Origin: Allomyces arbusculus
Lineage: Eukaryota > Blastocladiomycota > Blastocladiomycetes > Blastocladiales > Blastocladiaceae
Assembly: GCA_027604705.1 (NCBI GenBank)
Contig: JADHYV010000021.1
Location: forward strand, 292,546 to 356,545
Direction: 5' to 3'
DNA length: 64,000 bases
A program made the position numbers and the translations under genes. Numbering within the stretch: position 1 is the first letter of the stretch; each line of letters begins with the position of its first letter. The notes beneath the pieces are model-generated. The model ran no database searches. It worked only from the letters and a program-made list of their open reading frames with translations, and was not told where the DNA came from. Below are positions 1 through 11,786 of this stretch, in pieces.

Positions 1-1216
1 CGTCGGGTGATGCTTTCGCCCATGCAAGTGCAAGTTCCGACCACGCGTCCGAGTCGACCAGTGGGAGACTAGGTACTAGCGGCTTGTCCTGGACCGCGAC
101 TGCCGCATCCTTGGCAGTTTCCACTTCGTCGAGTGGCACATCAGAAAAGGCTGTGTGCGCCACCTCGTCAACCAATTCATCCTTTGTCGGTGCTGAGAGT
201 GAGAGCGCCGACGCACGCGCGTTGGGTGATAAGTCCAGCGGGCTCGGTTCCGGCGACTGCATGGTGCGGATCGGGCTCAGGTCCTTTGCCGCGGCAAACG
301 AGGTCAGCGCCGTAATGTCGGCGGTCGGTGCACGTGGTCGCGCAGCCGTGCTGGCGAACAGAAAATCGAGGTCCGGATCGTCAGGTCGGCGACGCACGTT
401 GTTGGGCAACGTCGGTTCATGGCTGTTCAGGAGCGTTGGCGAGACGAGATCGACGGGGGTTGGCAGTGGCACGTCGTCGGATGTTTGCCAGAGCACGTCA
501 CCGTCGAGGCTCGACGTCACGTCTGTGGGCGACCGCGGCAATGCGGCCACAGGCGATCGTGCGATCCTGGCAAGTGGAGAGCGTGTAGGGGAGGCCTGCA
601 ACGGTCGTGGTCGTGCGGCAGCGAGCGGCGAGGATCGCCATGGCGAATAGGGCGACTCGGCGGTCGGACTGCGCAAGCGCGTCGGCGAAACGAGCGAGAT
701 GGGTTCGGGCTCCTCCTCTTCAGCGATGCGGTCACGGTCAATGCCATCTGTTGTTTCCGCGCACGTGGGAGCAATCAGCAAGAAGTTCGCTGACCAGCGC
801 ACGAAAGTGTGCTCCAACGAACCCAAACTCGTTAAGTAGTCGGCTCCACCGGGCAGCGTCAAGGTCAGGCGCGACTCGAGCACGCTCTCGAACGACTCTC
901 GGCCGCAGCTGGACGTTGTCGGTGAGGAATTGTTGAAGCTGTCGTTGGCAACAACGCGTGGTTGCGAGGTTGCGCGCACGGTGAGCCCACTTGCAGCAGC
1001 GGGACTTCTTGTTGGCGAGGTAATACCGCCCTGCTGCCGGTTGGCGAGCGCAGCAGCACGACGAGCGACAATGATCGACGTGGTCGAGGCTGCAGGGGTA
1101 ATGGGCGTGGAGCGGTACGGCGACGGAGGCGTGGCTGTGCCGTTGCGTGCAGGCGACGCCGCTGGGGCGCGGGGAGCGCGGGGCGATGCGCCGGCATCAG
1201 GGAGCGTCGCGCTCAT
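1..1216 (-). CDS. Hypothetical low-complexity protein, 3' end outside window
   Basis: A reading frame runs without a stop from the ATG at 1216 to the window edge, 405 codons, and continues beyond it. The product is rich in Ser, Pro, Ala and Thr, with repeated SP/SPTR-type patches (for example around residues 60-75 and 200-235) that suggest a disordered, phosphorylatable N-terminal region. A more ordered stretch with alternating hydrophobics lies around residues 105-150 (it includes SVLESRLTLTLPGGADYL). I recognise no domain. The start is the first ATG of the frame; 187 bp separate it from the start of the divergent LRR gene at 1404, which suggests a shared promoter. Forward-strand frames over the same DNA (84-650 and others) are antisense shadows. 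Confidence 0.6.
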   Translation of the reverse strand, partial: MSATLPDAGASPRAPRAPAASPARNGTATPPSPYRSTPITPAASTTSIIVARRAAALANRQQGGITSPTRSPAAASGLTVRATSQPRVVANDSFNNSSPTTSSCGRESFESVLESRLTLTLPGGADYLTSLGSLEHTFVRWSANFLLIAPTCAETTDGIDRDRIAEEEEPEPISLVSPTRLRSPTAESPYSPWRSSPLAAARPRPLQASPTRSPLARIARSPVAALPRSPTDVTSSLDGDVLWQTSDDVPLPTPVDLVSPTLLNSHEPTLPNNVRRRPDDPDLDFLFASTAARPRAPTADITALTSFAAAKDLSPIRTMQSPEPSPLDLSPNARASALSLSAPTKDELVDEVAHTAFSDVPLDEVETAKDAAVAVQDKPLVPSLPLVDSDAWSELALAWAKASPD

Positions 1217-1403
1217 AGCAGCTTGGTGCTTGCTCGTGGGTTGTCCTTGTTGCTGATCGTGCTTGTGCCGTGCTCGACGCGGCCACGGCGCCTGTGCGCT
1301 GTGCGATCCACCATCCCGGTGGCAATGGCGGTTGGTTCTTAGTGTGCATGACACACATCATGGCAGAGAGCAGCGGGGCGCGCCGTCTCCACGTCACGGA
1401 GGC

Positions 1404-3897
1404 ATGATCGCGTCACGCCCACCGATGCCTGATTTGAACTCGGTCGCCGTCAACATCGTCGCGGTCGATCCGCTCGCCACCACGTCGCCCAGCACTGCCA
1501 TGACGAGAAACGACTCGCCGCAAAACACGGCGGCAGACCCGGGCTCCACGCCGACCCCGGCTGCAGCCACCGCCCTCGCAGTCGCAGCTGCTGCTGCGAC
1601 AGATTCGCTGCCAGCAGCCAGCTCGGCATCATCCGCCACTCGCCCAACAGGACACCCGCCCGCCATATCCACAAATCCGGCGCGCTTGCGCACTCCGTCC
1701 ACCGGCAGCAGCCTGACTGACACGGCCACGTCGTCGCCAACGACGCCAACCGCGCGCACCGCATCGCCGCGCACCTCCAACCCGCAAAGCGCACCGTCAT
1801 CCGCGCCTAATTCCGATGCTGTCGCCCCACAAGCACCGTCATCGTTCCCCACCGTCGGCCGCCACCGATCCGCGACCGTGCTCGGCTCAAGTAGCGGTAC
1901 CGGCTGCGGCCCCGGCAGCGCATCGGGAACCATGACCCGCACGACCACGTCCGTTTCGCGCGCGTGCATCAGTGCGATCTCGGGTGGCCGCACCGCCGGC
2001 GAGAGCATGCAGCGCGCGCGCACGGCCACGACCGTATCGGCCAACGGGTCGATGCATGACGTGACGCCGCCGCCGCCACCATTGCAATCCACAGCGTCGA
2101 CGGCCTCGCGCGTCATTGAGTCGCTGCTCCAGTCGCGCAAGCACATTGCGTCCTCCCGCACGGGGCTCAGTACCGTCGCCGGGTCTGGCACCGACTCGGA
2201 CTCGGAGTTTACGGGGACGCCATCGCGTCCGGCCAAGCCGGCACTGGTACGGCTCTGCTGCAGTTCGCAACTCCGATGGTGCGGTTGCTCATGCATCGTG
2301 TCTCGTAGCCCGAGCAAACGCGCTCGTACCGGTACCGCAACCTGACCGTAAGACAAATCCAAGAGTGGATCACGCCCGACAATTTGACCGTGCTTAACTT
2401 GAGGTACACGCTCGTTCAGGGTGCTGCCCTGCGACAGCTCGGACACGTTCTCACTAGCACCTCGCTCTGTGTAGCAACAACCAGCTCCCCGTGATTCCCG
2501 ACCCCATTTGCGGGATTCAAACGCTGCGCACACTCTCACTCAAGTGCGTTTCTGTGCAACCCTGGACGCGCATTTGGGAACACCACGCTCACGACTCGTT
2601 CTGCTCGAGTGTAGCTGGAACAATCTCTGTGACCTGAACCCAAAGCTTGTGCAGTTGCAGGCCTTGCAAACACTCGCGTTCTCGGCCAACCGGATCACCG
2701 ACGCATCGCTCCTCGCCGTCGCCTGGAAGGACATGCCCAACCTTAAGAGGCTCATGCTCGTGCAAAACCAGCTCAAGGAGTTTCCGAAATGTCTGCTCGA
2801 CACCAAGTGCGTTTCGCTTGTTCCAACTCTTCTCTCCATGATGCTGCATTTGACGTTTTGATCCAGTTTGGACACGCTCGCCCTCTCCAACAACGCCATC
2901 ACCCATCTGCCCGACGAGATCATCAACATGGTGCACCTGCAGTGGCTTGGGCTCAGCAACAACCAGCTGCGGTCCGTTGCGCCGCTGCACAAGATGCACC
3001 CGCTCTCCGGGCTCACGCTCGCCAACAACCCGCTCAAGGACCACGACGACGTGACGCGCGACCTGCAGTTTTTCACCAAAGTCATGCGTACGTTCTTACA
3101 ACATCTTGCTCTCTCGCCCACCTTGACTCACCCCTACCCCCCCCCCCCCCCAACTAGGCGTAACCAAGTCCTTCAGTATCCCGTCGCCGCTCGACACCGT
3201 GGAACGCGCACGCACCGCGACCAACCAGCTCGACGCCGAACTCATGCGCGAGATTGCGCGGCACGCAGCGACCGCGCCGCCCGGATCCCCGCTTGATGCG
3301 GGCGTCAATCCGTCTACACTCGACCTGGTCCTTGCCGGACGTGGCGGGGCCGCACCGTCACGGTCCGCATCGCGCACGACCTTCTCACTTGCGTCCAAGC
3401 CCAGCATTTTCCGCAAGAAATCGAAGCGCGGCGGTGGTCCCACCACTGCAGGTGCAGGCGTAACCGTCAACACGCGCCGCCCGAGTATTGTCGCGACGGC
3501 AGGGAGCATGTTTGCGGGAATGCGGCGCACGTCCAAAGGCGCCGGGGTCGCGGGGGCTGCCACCGCGGCCGTGGCTGCGAGTCCAACACCGAGTTCGGGT
3601 GGTGGTTTGATGGTCCCGGGGGGCGCGAGTAATTTGTCGGGTGGATTGCCGTCGATCGCGTCGGGGGTTGTCGAGGAGGATGGTGGAGGCAGTGTGGTCG
3701 GGAGTGTAGTGGCGCCGTCGATGATTGAGAGTTGTGCGTCAGGCGGCACGGCGGGATCGGCGGGGACGAGCGTGTCGTCGACGACGAGATTGGCCGAGTC
3801 GTTGACGCCAACTATGATCACAGCTGCGACGATTGGTGCGATGGGCGGAGGCAGGCTTGGCAGCGATGCGTTGAGTGGGGTCGCAGAACAGGACTGA
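1404..3897 (+). CDS. Leucine-rich-repeat protein, six exons
   Basis: Exons 1404-2246, 2309-2403, 2475-2543, 2615-2806, 2867-3087 and 3158-3897 give 719 residues. Splicing rebuilds canonical repeats: LTVLNLSNNQL, LRTLSLNWNNL, LQTLAFSANRI, LKRLMLVQNQL, LDTLALSNNAI and LQWLGLSNNQL, between about residues 305 and 470. Several introns cut within a repeat at equivalent positions. Residues 1-280 are a Ser/Thr/Pro/Ala-rich disordered region, and the tail from about 475 is Gly/Ala/Ser-rich. LRR proteins of this plain type are usually protein-binding scaffolds; no kinase, F-box or membrane segment is visible, so the role is unknown. Start is uncertain (in-frame ATGs at 1404 and 1425). Intron 5 has a long C tract before its acceptor. 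Confidence 0.85.
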
Positions 3898-4132
3898 GGG
3901 GAACTGAAGGAAATGCACTTTGGGTTTGAGTATGGGCGGCTGGTATAGGTTTAATGACAAGATATTATTCGCCAGGTCACATTGTTGCATCGTTACGGGT
4001 GCAGACATGGAGGTGTGTCGACCATTTGTGTACATCGTTATCGTTGGCATTTCAAGCATTCCAGCGTCGTTTGCAAATTGAAACTGCGGTCCAGCTTTTC
4101 ACGACAATTCCACTGACGCAAGGACCAGCAAT

Positions 4133-4526
4133 ATGAGCGACCAATGTCCTGAACGCTCGGCATGGTCACTCGAGATGCTGCCCCTGGTTCTGGATCGCAT
4201 CATCACTAGTGCTCTTGATGTCAGCGTTTGGCGCGACAAGCATGCTCTGCTCCACTTGGCTCTTGCCACGTCCGCCCTCTACGCACCGTGCCTACGTGTC
4301 TTGATTCGCGCTCGACGACTTGACTTTCCTCTGGAGCATCAAATCTTGGGAGAGTCCGACGTGTCGCCTGAATCTGGTCGAGCTCAATTTGTGGGATAAT
4401 TCCTTCGAAATAGGACCAACTGATCCCTCTGACAGTATTCGAGTGTTACGAATGGCTGAGTCCGGTTTGCATCAGCGCTGCTGGATTGCATGCCAACCCG
4501 GTACATGGACCGGCGCCTGCGTTTGA
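4133..4526 (+). pseudogene. F-box-like family relic
   Basis: An ATG at 4133 opens 88 codons with a helical, F-box-like start (EMLPLVLDRIITSALDV, then HLALATSALYAPCLRVLIR) before a stop at 4399. The +1 frame from about 4320 carries on with LRR-like text (NLVELNLWDNSFEIGP) until 4526, as expected of a frameshifted gene. The core closely resembles the relic at 20378-20840 (HLALAAPALYAPCLR) and more distantly the intact F-box-like gene at 39671. No plausible intron restores the frame. Confidence 0.5.
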
Positions 4527-5093
4527 TGCTCAAATACACCTCTGGGCAGGCAAACCGCCGCGGACATTTGACTCATCCTCGCTCATTCTTTTCCACTTGT
4601 CTGTGGTAATTGTGAAGCGTTTGGAAGGCATCAGTGATTGTGATCCGCGCAAAGGTTGCTGAGAGGACGGGAGCACTGATCGAAATATTGAAAGTATCAA
4701 TCGTCGTCGTTCCTGCTTTGTGTGAGCACATGCCAGCTTGGAAGCGACTGGAGAAGCGGTGGGTCACAATAGCATGGATGGTGTTCTTCCAATGAAAACG
4801 GCAAGCGCGGGATCCTGACAAGAAAAAAGTGACAGCAATGGTCCCATAATTGCCGAAAGAGTCCTACGATTGAAGACAAGCACATTTCCTATTTGTCGTG
4901 CTGGGTCAACCCTCTCCACAACATATGCGCTGTTCGCGCGCGCACACATCCTGAACCCATCAACGACTCCAAAGACGAAACGTTCGCCGAAGGCATGAAG
5001 AAAACATCTTTACGGAGCTGGGCGCTTTTTTGCCGGACCGCCTTCCTCCTCATCGGGGAATGGACGCTTGCCGCTAAGAGAAACGGACACGTA
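4527..5093. other. Stretch without a supported gene
   Basis: Lower-GC sequence downstream of the F-box relic and beyond the 3' end of the RBBP6 gene. Short minus-strand frames at 4573-4949 have fairly natural amino acid composition but shift frame and match nothing I know. If the RBBP6 gene has an extra 3' intron, its last exon would extend into 4889-5100. Confidence 0.4.
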
Positions 5094-7085
5094 TTAGCCA
5101 AAAGCACCACGACGTCGCTGGACCTCAAACACGAGACAGAAAAACACGCACGGATACATGGGCGGCCGCGGCGCGTTATTCGGCAAAGGCGGTCCACGAT
5201 GCCCCCACGGCCCCGACGGAGGCGGCCCACCGCCCGGAGGCATCATCGGCGGGCGTCCCATGGGCGGCGCCATCGGCCGGAACCCGCCCATACCCATGGG
5301 CGGCGGCATCATGGGGCGAGCCATACCCGCGGGCAGAGGTGGACCCGACGGCATCGGCATTTGAGGCCGTGGCGCAGCGCCAGCGCCAGCGCCGGCTCCG
5401 GGCGGCGCGCGGATCGTGATGCGCGACTCGAGCGACGATGGCGCGGCCTTGATTGTGACGGCCGACGTGACTTCGGTTGGCCGAGATTGTCGCGACTCGG
5501 CGTGCTTGCGCTGGAGGTAGTCGCGCACGTACTCGGTGATGCGCTGCCGCAGCGCATAGTTAGGCGTCAGGTTGTCGGGTGCAGCGGGCGACTTGCACTC
5601 GGGGCACGTAAGGTGCAGCATGCCCTCGGAGGTCAGGCTTGAGCGGATACCTGCGAGACGGGGAGAAGGATGAGAAGCAGCGGATAGAGACGACGCGTCG
5701 AAGAGAGACGAGGTACGAACATTCGTCGCAAAAGGCCGTGTGGCAGCAACTGATCTCGACGGCCTCTTTGAGAATCTTGTCGCACAGCGGGCACTGAAAC
5801 TCTCTGCGCACAGGTACGCTGTCCATAACGGCTTCTTCACTTGGCGCGGCGGTAGTCGTCTGCGCGACAATCTTGTTCCACGCGGCCCTGTCCAAAACCA
5901 TACGGAGGTCAGTTCCTGTGCAGACTCCTCGAAATCGAGCACCTCGAAACGTACTCGTTGGAAACAAACTTGACAATCTTGCCTTCCGGGTTCATCATGA
6001 CCGTCGATGCGTCAGCCGGGAATCCACCCTGGCCTGACCCGGCGTCGATCTCCTGCAGGAAACTCCTCGGAATGCCAGTCGTGCGCTTGACCTTGGGCCG
6101 GTCGTAGTTGGTGTCGCCGTTGGTCGGGCAGTCCTGGATAAAGTGGCCCTTGATCCCGCACCGGTAGCACACGTAGCCTGCGGGCGGTGCGCGGCCTGGC
6201 ATGCGGTTGTGGTGAGGCCCGCCCGGACCGCCTTGACCGCCGCCGCCACCACCGCCGCCGGGACCACCGAACCCTGTGCGTTGGATGCGCCTCATGCTAA
6301 AGAGCGAACGGGACGAGGTTCGTCAGCGTCGCATCCACTTGTGCCGAAAAATATCGAGAAACACAAACCCGGCCATCTTCTCCTGCGTCGCCTGCCAGTA
6401 ACTCGACCCTTCCTGCATGATCGCGTTGATACGGTCCTCCTCGTCCATTTCGCCGCCGTCCGGGCCATTATCGTCTCCGCCGCCACTACCGAGCCCAGGG
6501 ATCCCGCCCGCGCCGCGTCCACCGGGACCCAGGCCGGGAATGCCGGCGGGGCCGTTGTTGCCAAACAGCGACTGGCCGTGGTGAACGGGCACGAGCTCGG
6601 TCGTACCCCTCGACCCGTACCGGCCCTGCGGACCGGCACCTGCAGGCGCATCGTTGGCCGGGATTGTTGGCACGCCCATGTGCAGGTCGTCGGTTTTGTA
6701 CTTGGCGGTCCCGGCCTCGATGCCGTTCTTCTTGGCGTCTGGGACGGGGATACGGCGTACGACAATGGACGAGTTCCGCGGAACAATGGCCAGGTCGTCG
6801 CGGTACTCTGGCGGAGAGGCACACACGATCCAAAGAGAATGAGCACAAACCAGACGTGCAACAGAACAAATATATTGTCTTCATTTTCAAAAAGCATCAA
6901 GTGGAAGTGCGGCACCCACCTTCCCCCGTCTCGGCGTTGGAGAGAATCAAGTCAAAGTCCTCGCCTTTGAGTTTCTTGAACCGCACGATTTCGCGCTTGA
7001 GGTCGAACGCCGACATGCCCATGCCGTCGACGACGAGCGAGTCGTGCGCCTTGGCCGAGCGGAACTTGAAATGAATGAAAGACAT
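5094..7085 (-). CDS. RBBP6/Mpe1-like: DWNN, zinc knuckle and RING
   Basis: Exons in transcript order: 7085-6920, 6807-6369, 6296-5955, 5887-5721, 5650-5094. The start MSFIHFKF matches the first residues of DWNN (ubiquitin-like) domains, and the splice junction rebuilds EEYRDDLAIVPRNSSIVVRR. A CCHC zinc knuckle (CYRCGIKGHFIQDC) and a RING-type finger (CPLCDKILKEAVEISCCH ... CDEC ... CPEC) follow. The C terminus is a Pro/Met/Gly-rich tail. Known members (yeast Mpe1, animal RBBP6) belong to the cleavage and polyadenylation factor and have ubiquitin-ligase features; the nucleus is the expected site. The last exon reads through to a stop at 5094, but a donor-like GTGCGT near 5147 could add an intron, so the extreme C terminus is uncertain. 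Divergent from the AP-3 mu gene, 398 bp apart. Confidence 0.92.
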
Positions 7086-7483
7086 TGTGGATGCGGCGTG
7101 GTGCTTGGGTGCGGTCAAACTCGGGGCTGCTCAACGGCGCGAACAACGTGGCTCGCCGCTCAGACCTCTGGGCAAGCGCCTTGCAGTCGTGTCGGGAATG
7201 GTTTGCCACAAGTGGCACGTTGGTGATGTTGATGTATTCGAGGCGTTGGGTCGAGGACCAGAAGAGAAGGACGAGGAGGAGGCAGACGTGGCCCTGAAAT
7301 GACGCTGAAGATGGAGCAGGCGGGACTGATGTGGACGTTCTCCTTATTTTCCATTTCCTTGCCAGACCTTGGAAGTCGTGACTACCACCATTTGTGGCCT
7401 GACCAGCACCGTTCGGCTCGCTGTCCATACTCGACGTGCTGCAACATTGTGCAAATTGAACGGGTCAACAAATTACAAGCCAA
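7086..7483. promoter_or_regulatory. Divergent intergenic region, RBBP6 / AP-3 mu
   Basis: 398 bp between two divergent start codons; it must hold both promoters. I see no clear TATA box. Short frames here are not conserved coding sequence. Confidence 0.5.
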
Positions 7484-9547
7484 ATGGACGCGATAATCAT
7501 TGGCGGCGAAGGGTAACGGTCGATTCCTCGCAAAAAATTGATCTGGAGGGCCCAGTTCAACCAATACCAGCATCAACGACAAGAACAGCAGCTCATTTGT
7601 CAGAACCGCACGCCTCTAGGGGCGTCTCCTTTGAGCGCACCTTCCAGTCCGCTGTTGGCCCGCTTCCAACGGCCACACTACTTCGCGCCGCGCAAGATCA
7701 CCATGTCAGCAAGCCGGTCGCGAGTATCGCCGACATGGCCGTGACCACGGCACCGTCCGGCATGGCTGCTGTGCATGCACCTGTTGCCGTGCTGCGCCAT
7801 GATTCTTCCGAGTGTTTGGTCGTGCACTGCCGAGTGCACGCCATGACCTGGTGTGTCGTGCGCGCGACGCGACCCGGCGTCACAGTCAACGACGTGTTTG
7901 ATCACCGTACGTTTGAAGCCATCACAGTAGGGTGGAATATGCGTGCCGCGCAACTGAACCTGGCCAAATGTGTCGTCTATAGATGCCGACATGTTTGTGC
8001 TCACGGCGACCCAATTCCTCGCCGATTTCATTGACGTTCTCGGCCTGTACTGGGACTCGTTGACGCCAAGCGTGGTCTCGAGTCAAGCTGTGTTGATTGG
8101 CCAGGTTCGTCTCTCGCCAGTCTCGGGGAGTCAAGGTATTCATCGTTTGACCGGTGCTCGAATTCGATTTGCTTCAGATTCTCGACGAAATGGTGTGCAA
8201 CGGGATCCCGACCCACATCCAGCGCAATCAGCTCACGGCTGTCTTGCCCGTCCCGGATCTGCTGTCCCGTGTCGCGACCACCGTCATAGGCCAAGTGATG
8301 TACGCATTGGTCTCGCTTCAAGCTGCTGCCTTCAATATCAAGAAACTCATCCGCGGCATGCTGGCTGTAGCACTCCGATGAACGGCCCGACGACAGCAAA
8401 GGCCTCGGCACTCGCGCCCTGGCGTCGCGGGCACGTCAAGTACACGGTCAACGAAGTCTACCTCGACGTCGAAGAGTACGTCTCGGGCGTGCTCATGGAC
8501 CCGCCAACTGCGTTCCAAACTGGCGCACCGTCGTCACCCCTTCCACCGCTGCACCATTTTCAAGTGCGCGGGTACTTGCACTGCAACAGCAAATTGTCGG
8601 GCACACCTGAGCTGCACTTGCTTCTCAGCGGCGTCCTGCCCGGGACTCAAGTGGTCGCACGGCACGAGTGCCTGACCGCAACCGCCGCCGTGACCAAGGC
8701 CGCAGGCAGCCGGTACTCAGCGCGCCCCAAGTCGACTAAGACGAGCGACACAGAGTTCCCAACAGACATGTCGGTCATCCCGCCCGACAGCAAGTCGACA
8801 CTATTGCAGTACGCGTGGACGCCACCGCTCGCGTCGCTCATGACGGGCTCGGGTCCTGGTCCGCATCATGACAAGTGGATCACGGCTCAGGCCTCGCGCG
8901 ACGCGTCGACTGGCCGCGTCACGCTTCAAGTGACGCTGCCTACGTCAGCGCCCGTCGACTGGACCGCCGCCGACCGGTTGCGGCTCGCCGTGCCCATCCC
9001 GCCACGGTACACGGTCGCGACGCACAAGGCGTCGGTCGGCGCCACGAATGTGGCCAGCAACGGCGTGCTTGAATGGCTCCCGACTGTTGCTGTGACCACG
9101 GGATCCTCGGCATCGGGTTCCGGGTCGACGCCGGCGACTGCCGCGGCGGGCGCTGCCGGTGCCGCGTCAGCTGCTCTCTCGAAGCTCGCCGTCTCAGCTG
9201 CTTCGACGGCTGCACCGACCATTGCGCGCGGTCTGAGCGCGGCCGCGTCGGGGCTCGCGCAAGCGTCCACGTCGGCGTCGCGCACTGCGAGCGGGTCGCG
9301 CGGACGTATCGGGCCGGCACCATCGTTGACGCTGTTCTTTGCGCCGAACGAGACGGAATTGACGGCGGCAGTCGGCTATGTCCCGTTCCATACGACCGTG
9401 TCGGTGTCGGGTGTGTTTATTGGATCGACGGTCACGGGCGTGCGCGTGAACAAGGTCATGCTGCAAAATGAGGATTACAAGTTTTACCAGGGCGTGCGGT
9501 GCTCGACGATTCTCGAGTCATTGGACGTGCGAGTGAGCTGTCCGTGA
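7484..9547 (+). CDS. APM3: AP-3 adaptor complex mu subunit
   Basis: Exons 7484-7512, 7620-7906, 7983-8104, 8178-8299 and 8371-9547 encode 578 residues. The first coding exon is only 29 nt (MDAIIIGGE) and joins to GGVSFERTF, the start of the longin-like mu domain. The N-terminal domain ends with ILDEMVCNGIPTHIQRNQL, typical of mu subunits (EMLDNGFP region in animals). The mu homology domain begins PWRRGHVKYTVNEVYLDVEE, diagnostic of AP-3 mu, and ends FYQGVRCSTILESLDVRVS. The protein is longer than the roughly 420 residues of animal AP3M because of Ala/Ser-rich insertions, the largest encoded at about 9090-9320 inside the mu homology domain. AP-3 sorts cargo from Golgi or endosomes to vacuole/lysosome; mu binds tyrosine-based signals. 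Confidence 0.9.
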
Positions 9548-9703
9548 TGGGTGATAGGGTTGCGTGGATTTGAAATACAGACACCCTCCATTTTTTTGGC
9601 CCCGGTCGGTTTCCGAACAGACGATCTTTACAAAATTCACACTGTTTTAACCTATTTCGTATACTCTCTGCGAAGCACGCCGAGCTACAGCTGCTGGACA
9701 TAC

Positions 9704-11630
9704 TCACTCCAATTCGATCTCCTGCGCCACGACGACCTCATCCTCGGCCACGACCTCAGCCGCCAACGCCTTCTCCTCGCCACTGTGCTCTGCGGGCGGC
9801 TGCACGATGAGCTCAAACTCGCCCGCAATCGGGTAATGATCGCTCCCTTCGACCGCATCCGGGATCGGCCGCGCAGCCCGCACTTTCGGCAACTGCAGCA
9901 ACCGCACCGCGCGCGCATCCACGCGCCGGGACGCATGGCGGTATGCTGCGCGCACGAACCCCGGCACGGGCGAGACTCCCGCAACCAATGCCGTCCAGTC
10001 GCGCGGCACGTACCGGCGCGGATGCACCGACGCGTCGTCGCCGTGCCGCGCACCGAGTCGGCCATAGAAGACAAAATCGACCAAGTCACGGGACTTGGTA
10101 TGTGCCGAGGACACGTGACCGTCCAAGTCAGAGCCGCGGTACAGCGACTGCAAGTCGAACGGGTGCGTCGCGTACCGCGGAACCACGTGCCGCGCGCCAC
10201 GTTTGCGTGTGCCGCCCGTAATAGATTCCACCGTGTGCTGCTCTAGCAGGTCGGTTGCGGTCAGGGATTGCGCGAGGGTCGCGGCCGCGGGAGAGGTGGG
10301 TCGCAAGTCGGCCGGGTTCGCCGACGACCACCAGTTGACGGCGCGGTCAAAGTCGGCGCGCTGGCCCGCGAGTTCGTCGTCAGGCGCGGCAAGATCAACG
10401 GCGCCCGAGGCGACAAAGTGGTAGACGGCCGAGTGCGGCGCCGAATTGAAGTCGCCACAGACGAAGACGGGCACATCGGTCGGGTCCGTGTTGATGATCG
10501 ACAAGTCCTCGGATTCGGCGGGCATCGCCTCGGCATCGAGCATGACATGGATCCGTGTCAGGAGCGTGTGGATCTGGCCCACCTTGACAGCGCCGCGGCG
10601 CGGGTTGAAGAGAATGTGCGTGTTGGCGACCATGAGCTGGATCCCGTGCTTGGGCAAGACGAGGCGCAAGACCATGCCCACATTGTCGCGATCGAGGAAC
10701 GTGCCGGCGTGGAAGTACATGACGGGCTCGGCCTGCACGCAGGTGAGCCGGTCGGCGCGGTAGAAAGTGGCCACGCCGTCTTGGTGCGCGTCGGCGTTTT
10801 GCGTGCGCTGTTGGTAGTGGTCTATGGAGGGAGGCAATCAGTTGCGAGCCCGGAATGGCGAGAAATCATCCAACAACACGTACAATGGTACCCCAAGGTG
10901 AGCAGGTCCGGCGCAATATCACGCACCAGATCCCTTTCGTGGATCTCCTGCATGCAAATCACGTCCGGATCGTGCTCTACGAAGCAATCAGGTGTCAGAT
11001 GACATCCGCTTCGTCAATCGTCCAAAAAAGCAAGCATCAGCATCCGCACATACCGCGCACCTGGTGCAAGATGCGCTGCCACCGTTGGTCCCACCGCAAC
11101 CAGTCCATGGGCGCGTTCTTGGGGTACAAGTACCGGTTCTTGAACAGCAAATTGTCGGCCAGCACGTTGTAGCTCATGACACGTATCGACGTCGCGACTT
11201 CCCCATCTGCCAACGCCGTCTCATCAGCGTCGTCAACGGGCGCCCATATCCGCTCGTGCGCCGCGGGACCACCGGCTTGTATCGAACCGCTCGACGACCG
11301 ACGGCCACCGCGGCCCGCGCTGCCGCCACAACCACTACCACCACCGCTTGACGGCCGACTCGCACTCCATTCCCCACGACTGCTTGACCGTGATCCGCCG
11401 CGTGACCCACTGCGAGCCGAGCTAGTGGACGAGCGCCGACTGCCCGCGCGTGATGCTTGGTCGCCATGGTCGCGGGCCGAATTCGAGAAACTGGACATGG
11501 CAATCTTGACGAGATCCTTGTTGGCAGTCTGACTTGCAGTTACGGCGTGAAGTTGACGCTGTACGAGCGCGGTTGCAGCAAGTCGGGGAATGCTGGCGAG
11601 CTTGGAAGCCGAACTTGCGAATCTGATCAT
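9704..11630 (-). CDS. Endonuclease/exonuclease/phosphatase enzyme, ANGEL/CCR4 type
   Basis: Exons 11630-11054, 10976-10884 and 10821-9704 give 595 residues. The EEP fold shows its metal and catalytic motifs in order: SYNVLA, a Glu in CMQEIHERD (junction of exons 1 and 2), NTHILFNP, CGDFNSAPHS and GSDHYPI. The phrase LFNPRRGAVKVGQI is typical of ANGEL/CCR4 deadenylase-like proteins, which hydrolyse RNA 3' ends or 2',3'-cyclic phosphates. The N-terminal 35 residues (MIRFASSASKLASIPRL, Arg/Ser-rich) could target mitochondria; a longer start exists at 11705. A Ser/Gly/Arg-rich linker precedes the catalytic domain. The family is sure; which deadenylase subgroup is not. The start lies only 157 bp from the HGPRT stop, in the same orientation. 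Confidence 0.85.
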
Positions 11631-11786
11631 CCACCAGCACTCAGCCGCAGCCGAGCAGTGCAGCCCAACGTTCAAGTTTTGCTCACACATCAAAATGGAT
11701 TGCATTTTTCCTATGTAGAATCATCACGCAAAATTGGGAAGCCAACCCGCCAACGCGCCGCGCAACCGGGCAGTGCCGTTAACGGC

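Noticed and set aside
1394-2539. 381-codon minus frame
   Set aside because: It lies opposite the spliced LRR gene, whose repeats rebuild exactly across introns; the minus frame has no recognisable domain.
7484-7620. Frameshift at the start of the AP-3 mu gene
   Set aside because: First reading suggested a broken start, but a GTAACG donor at 7513 and an acceptor at 7619 join in frame and give a normal longin-like start.
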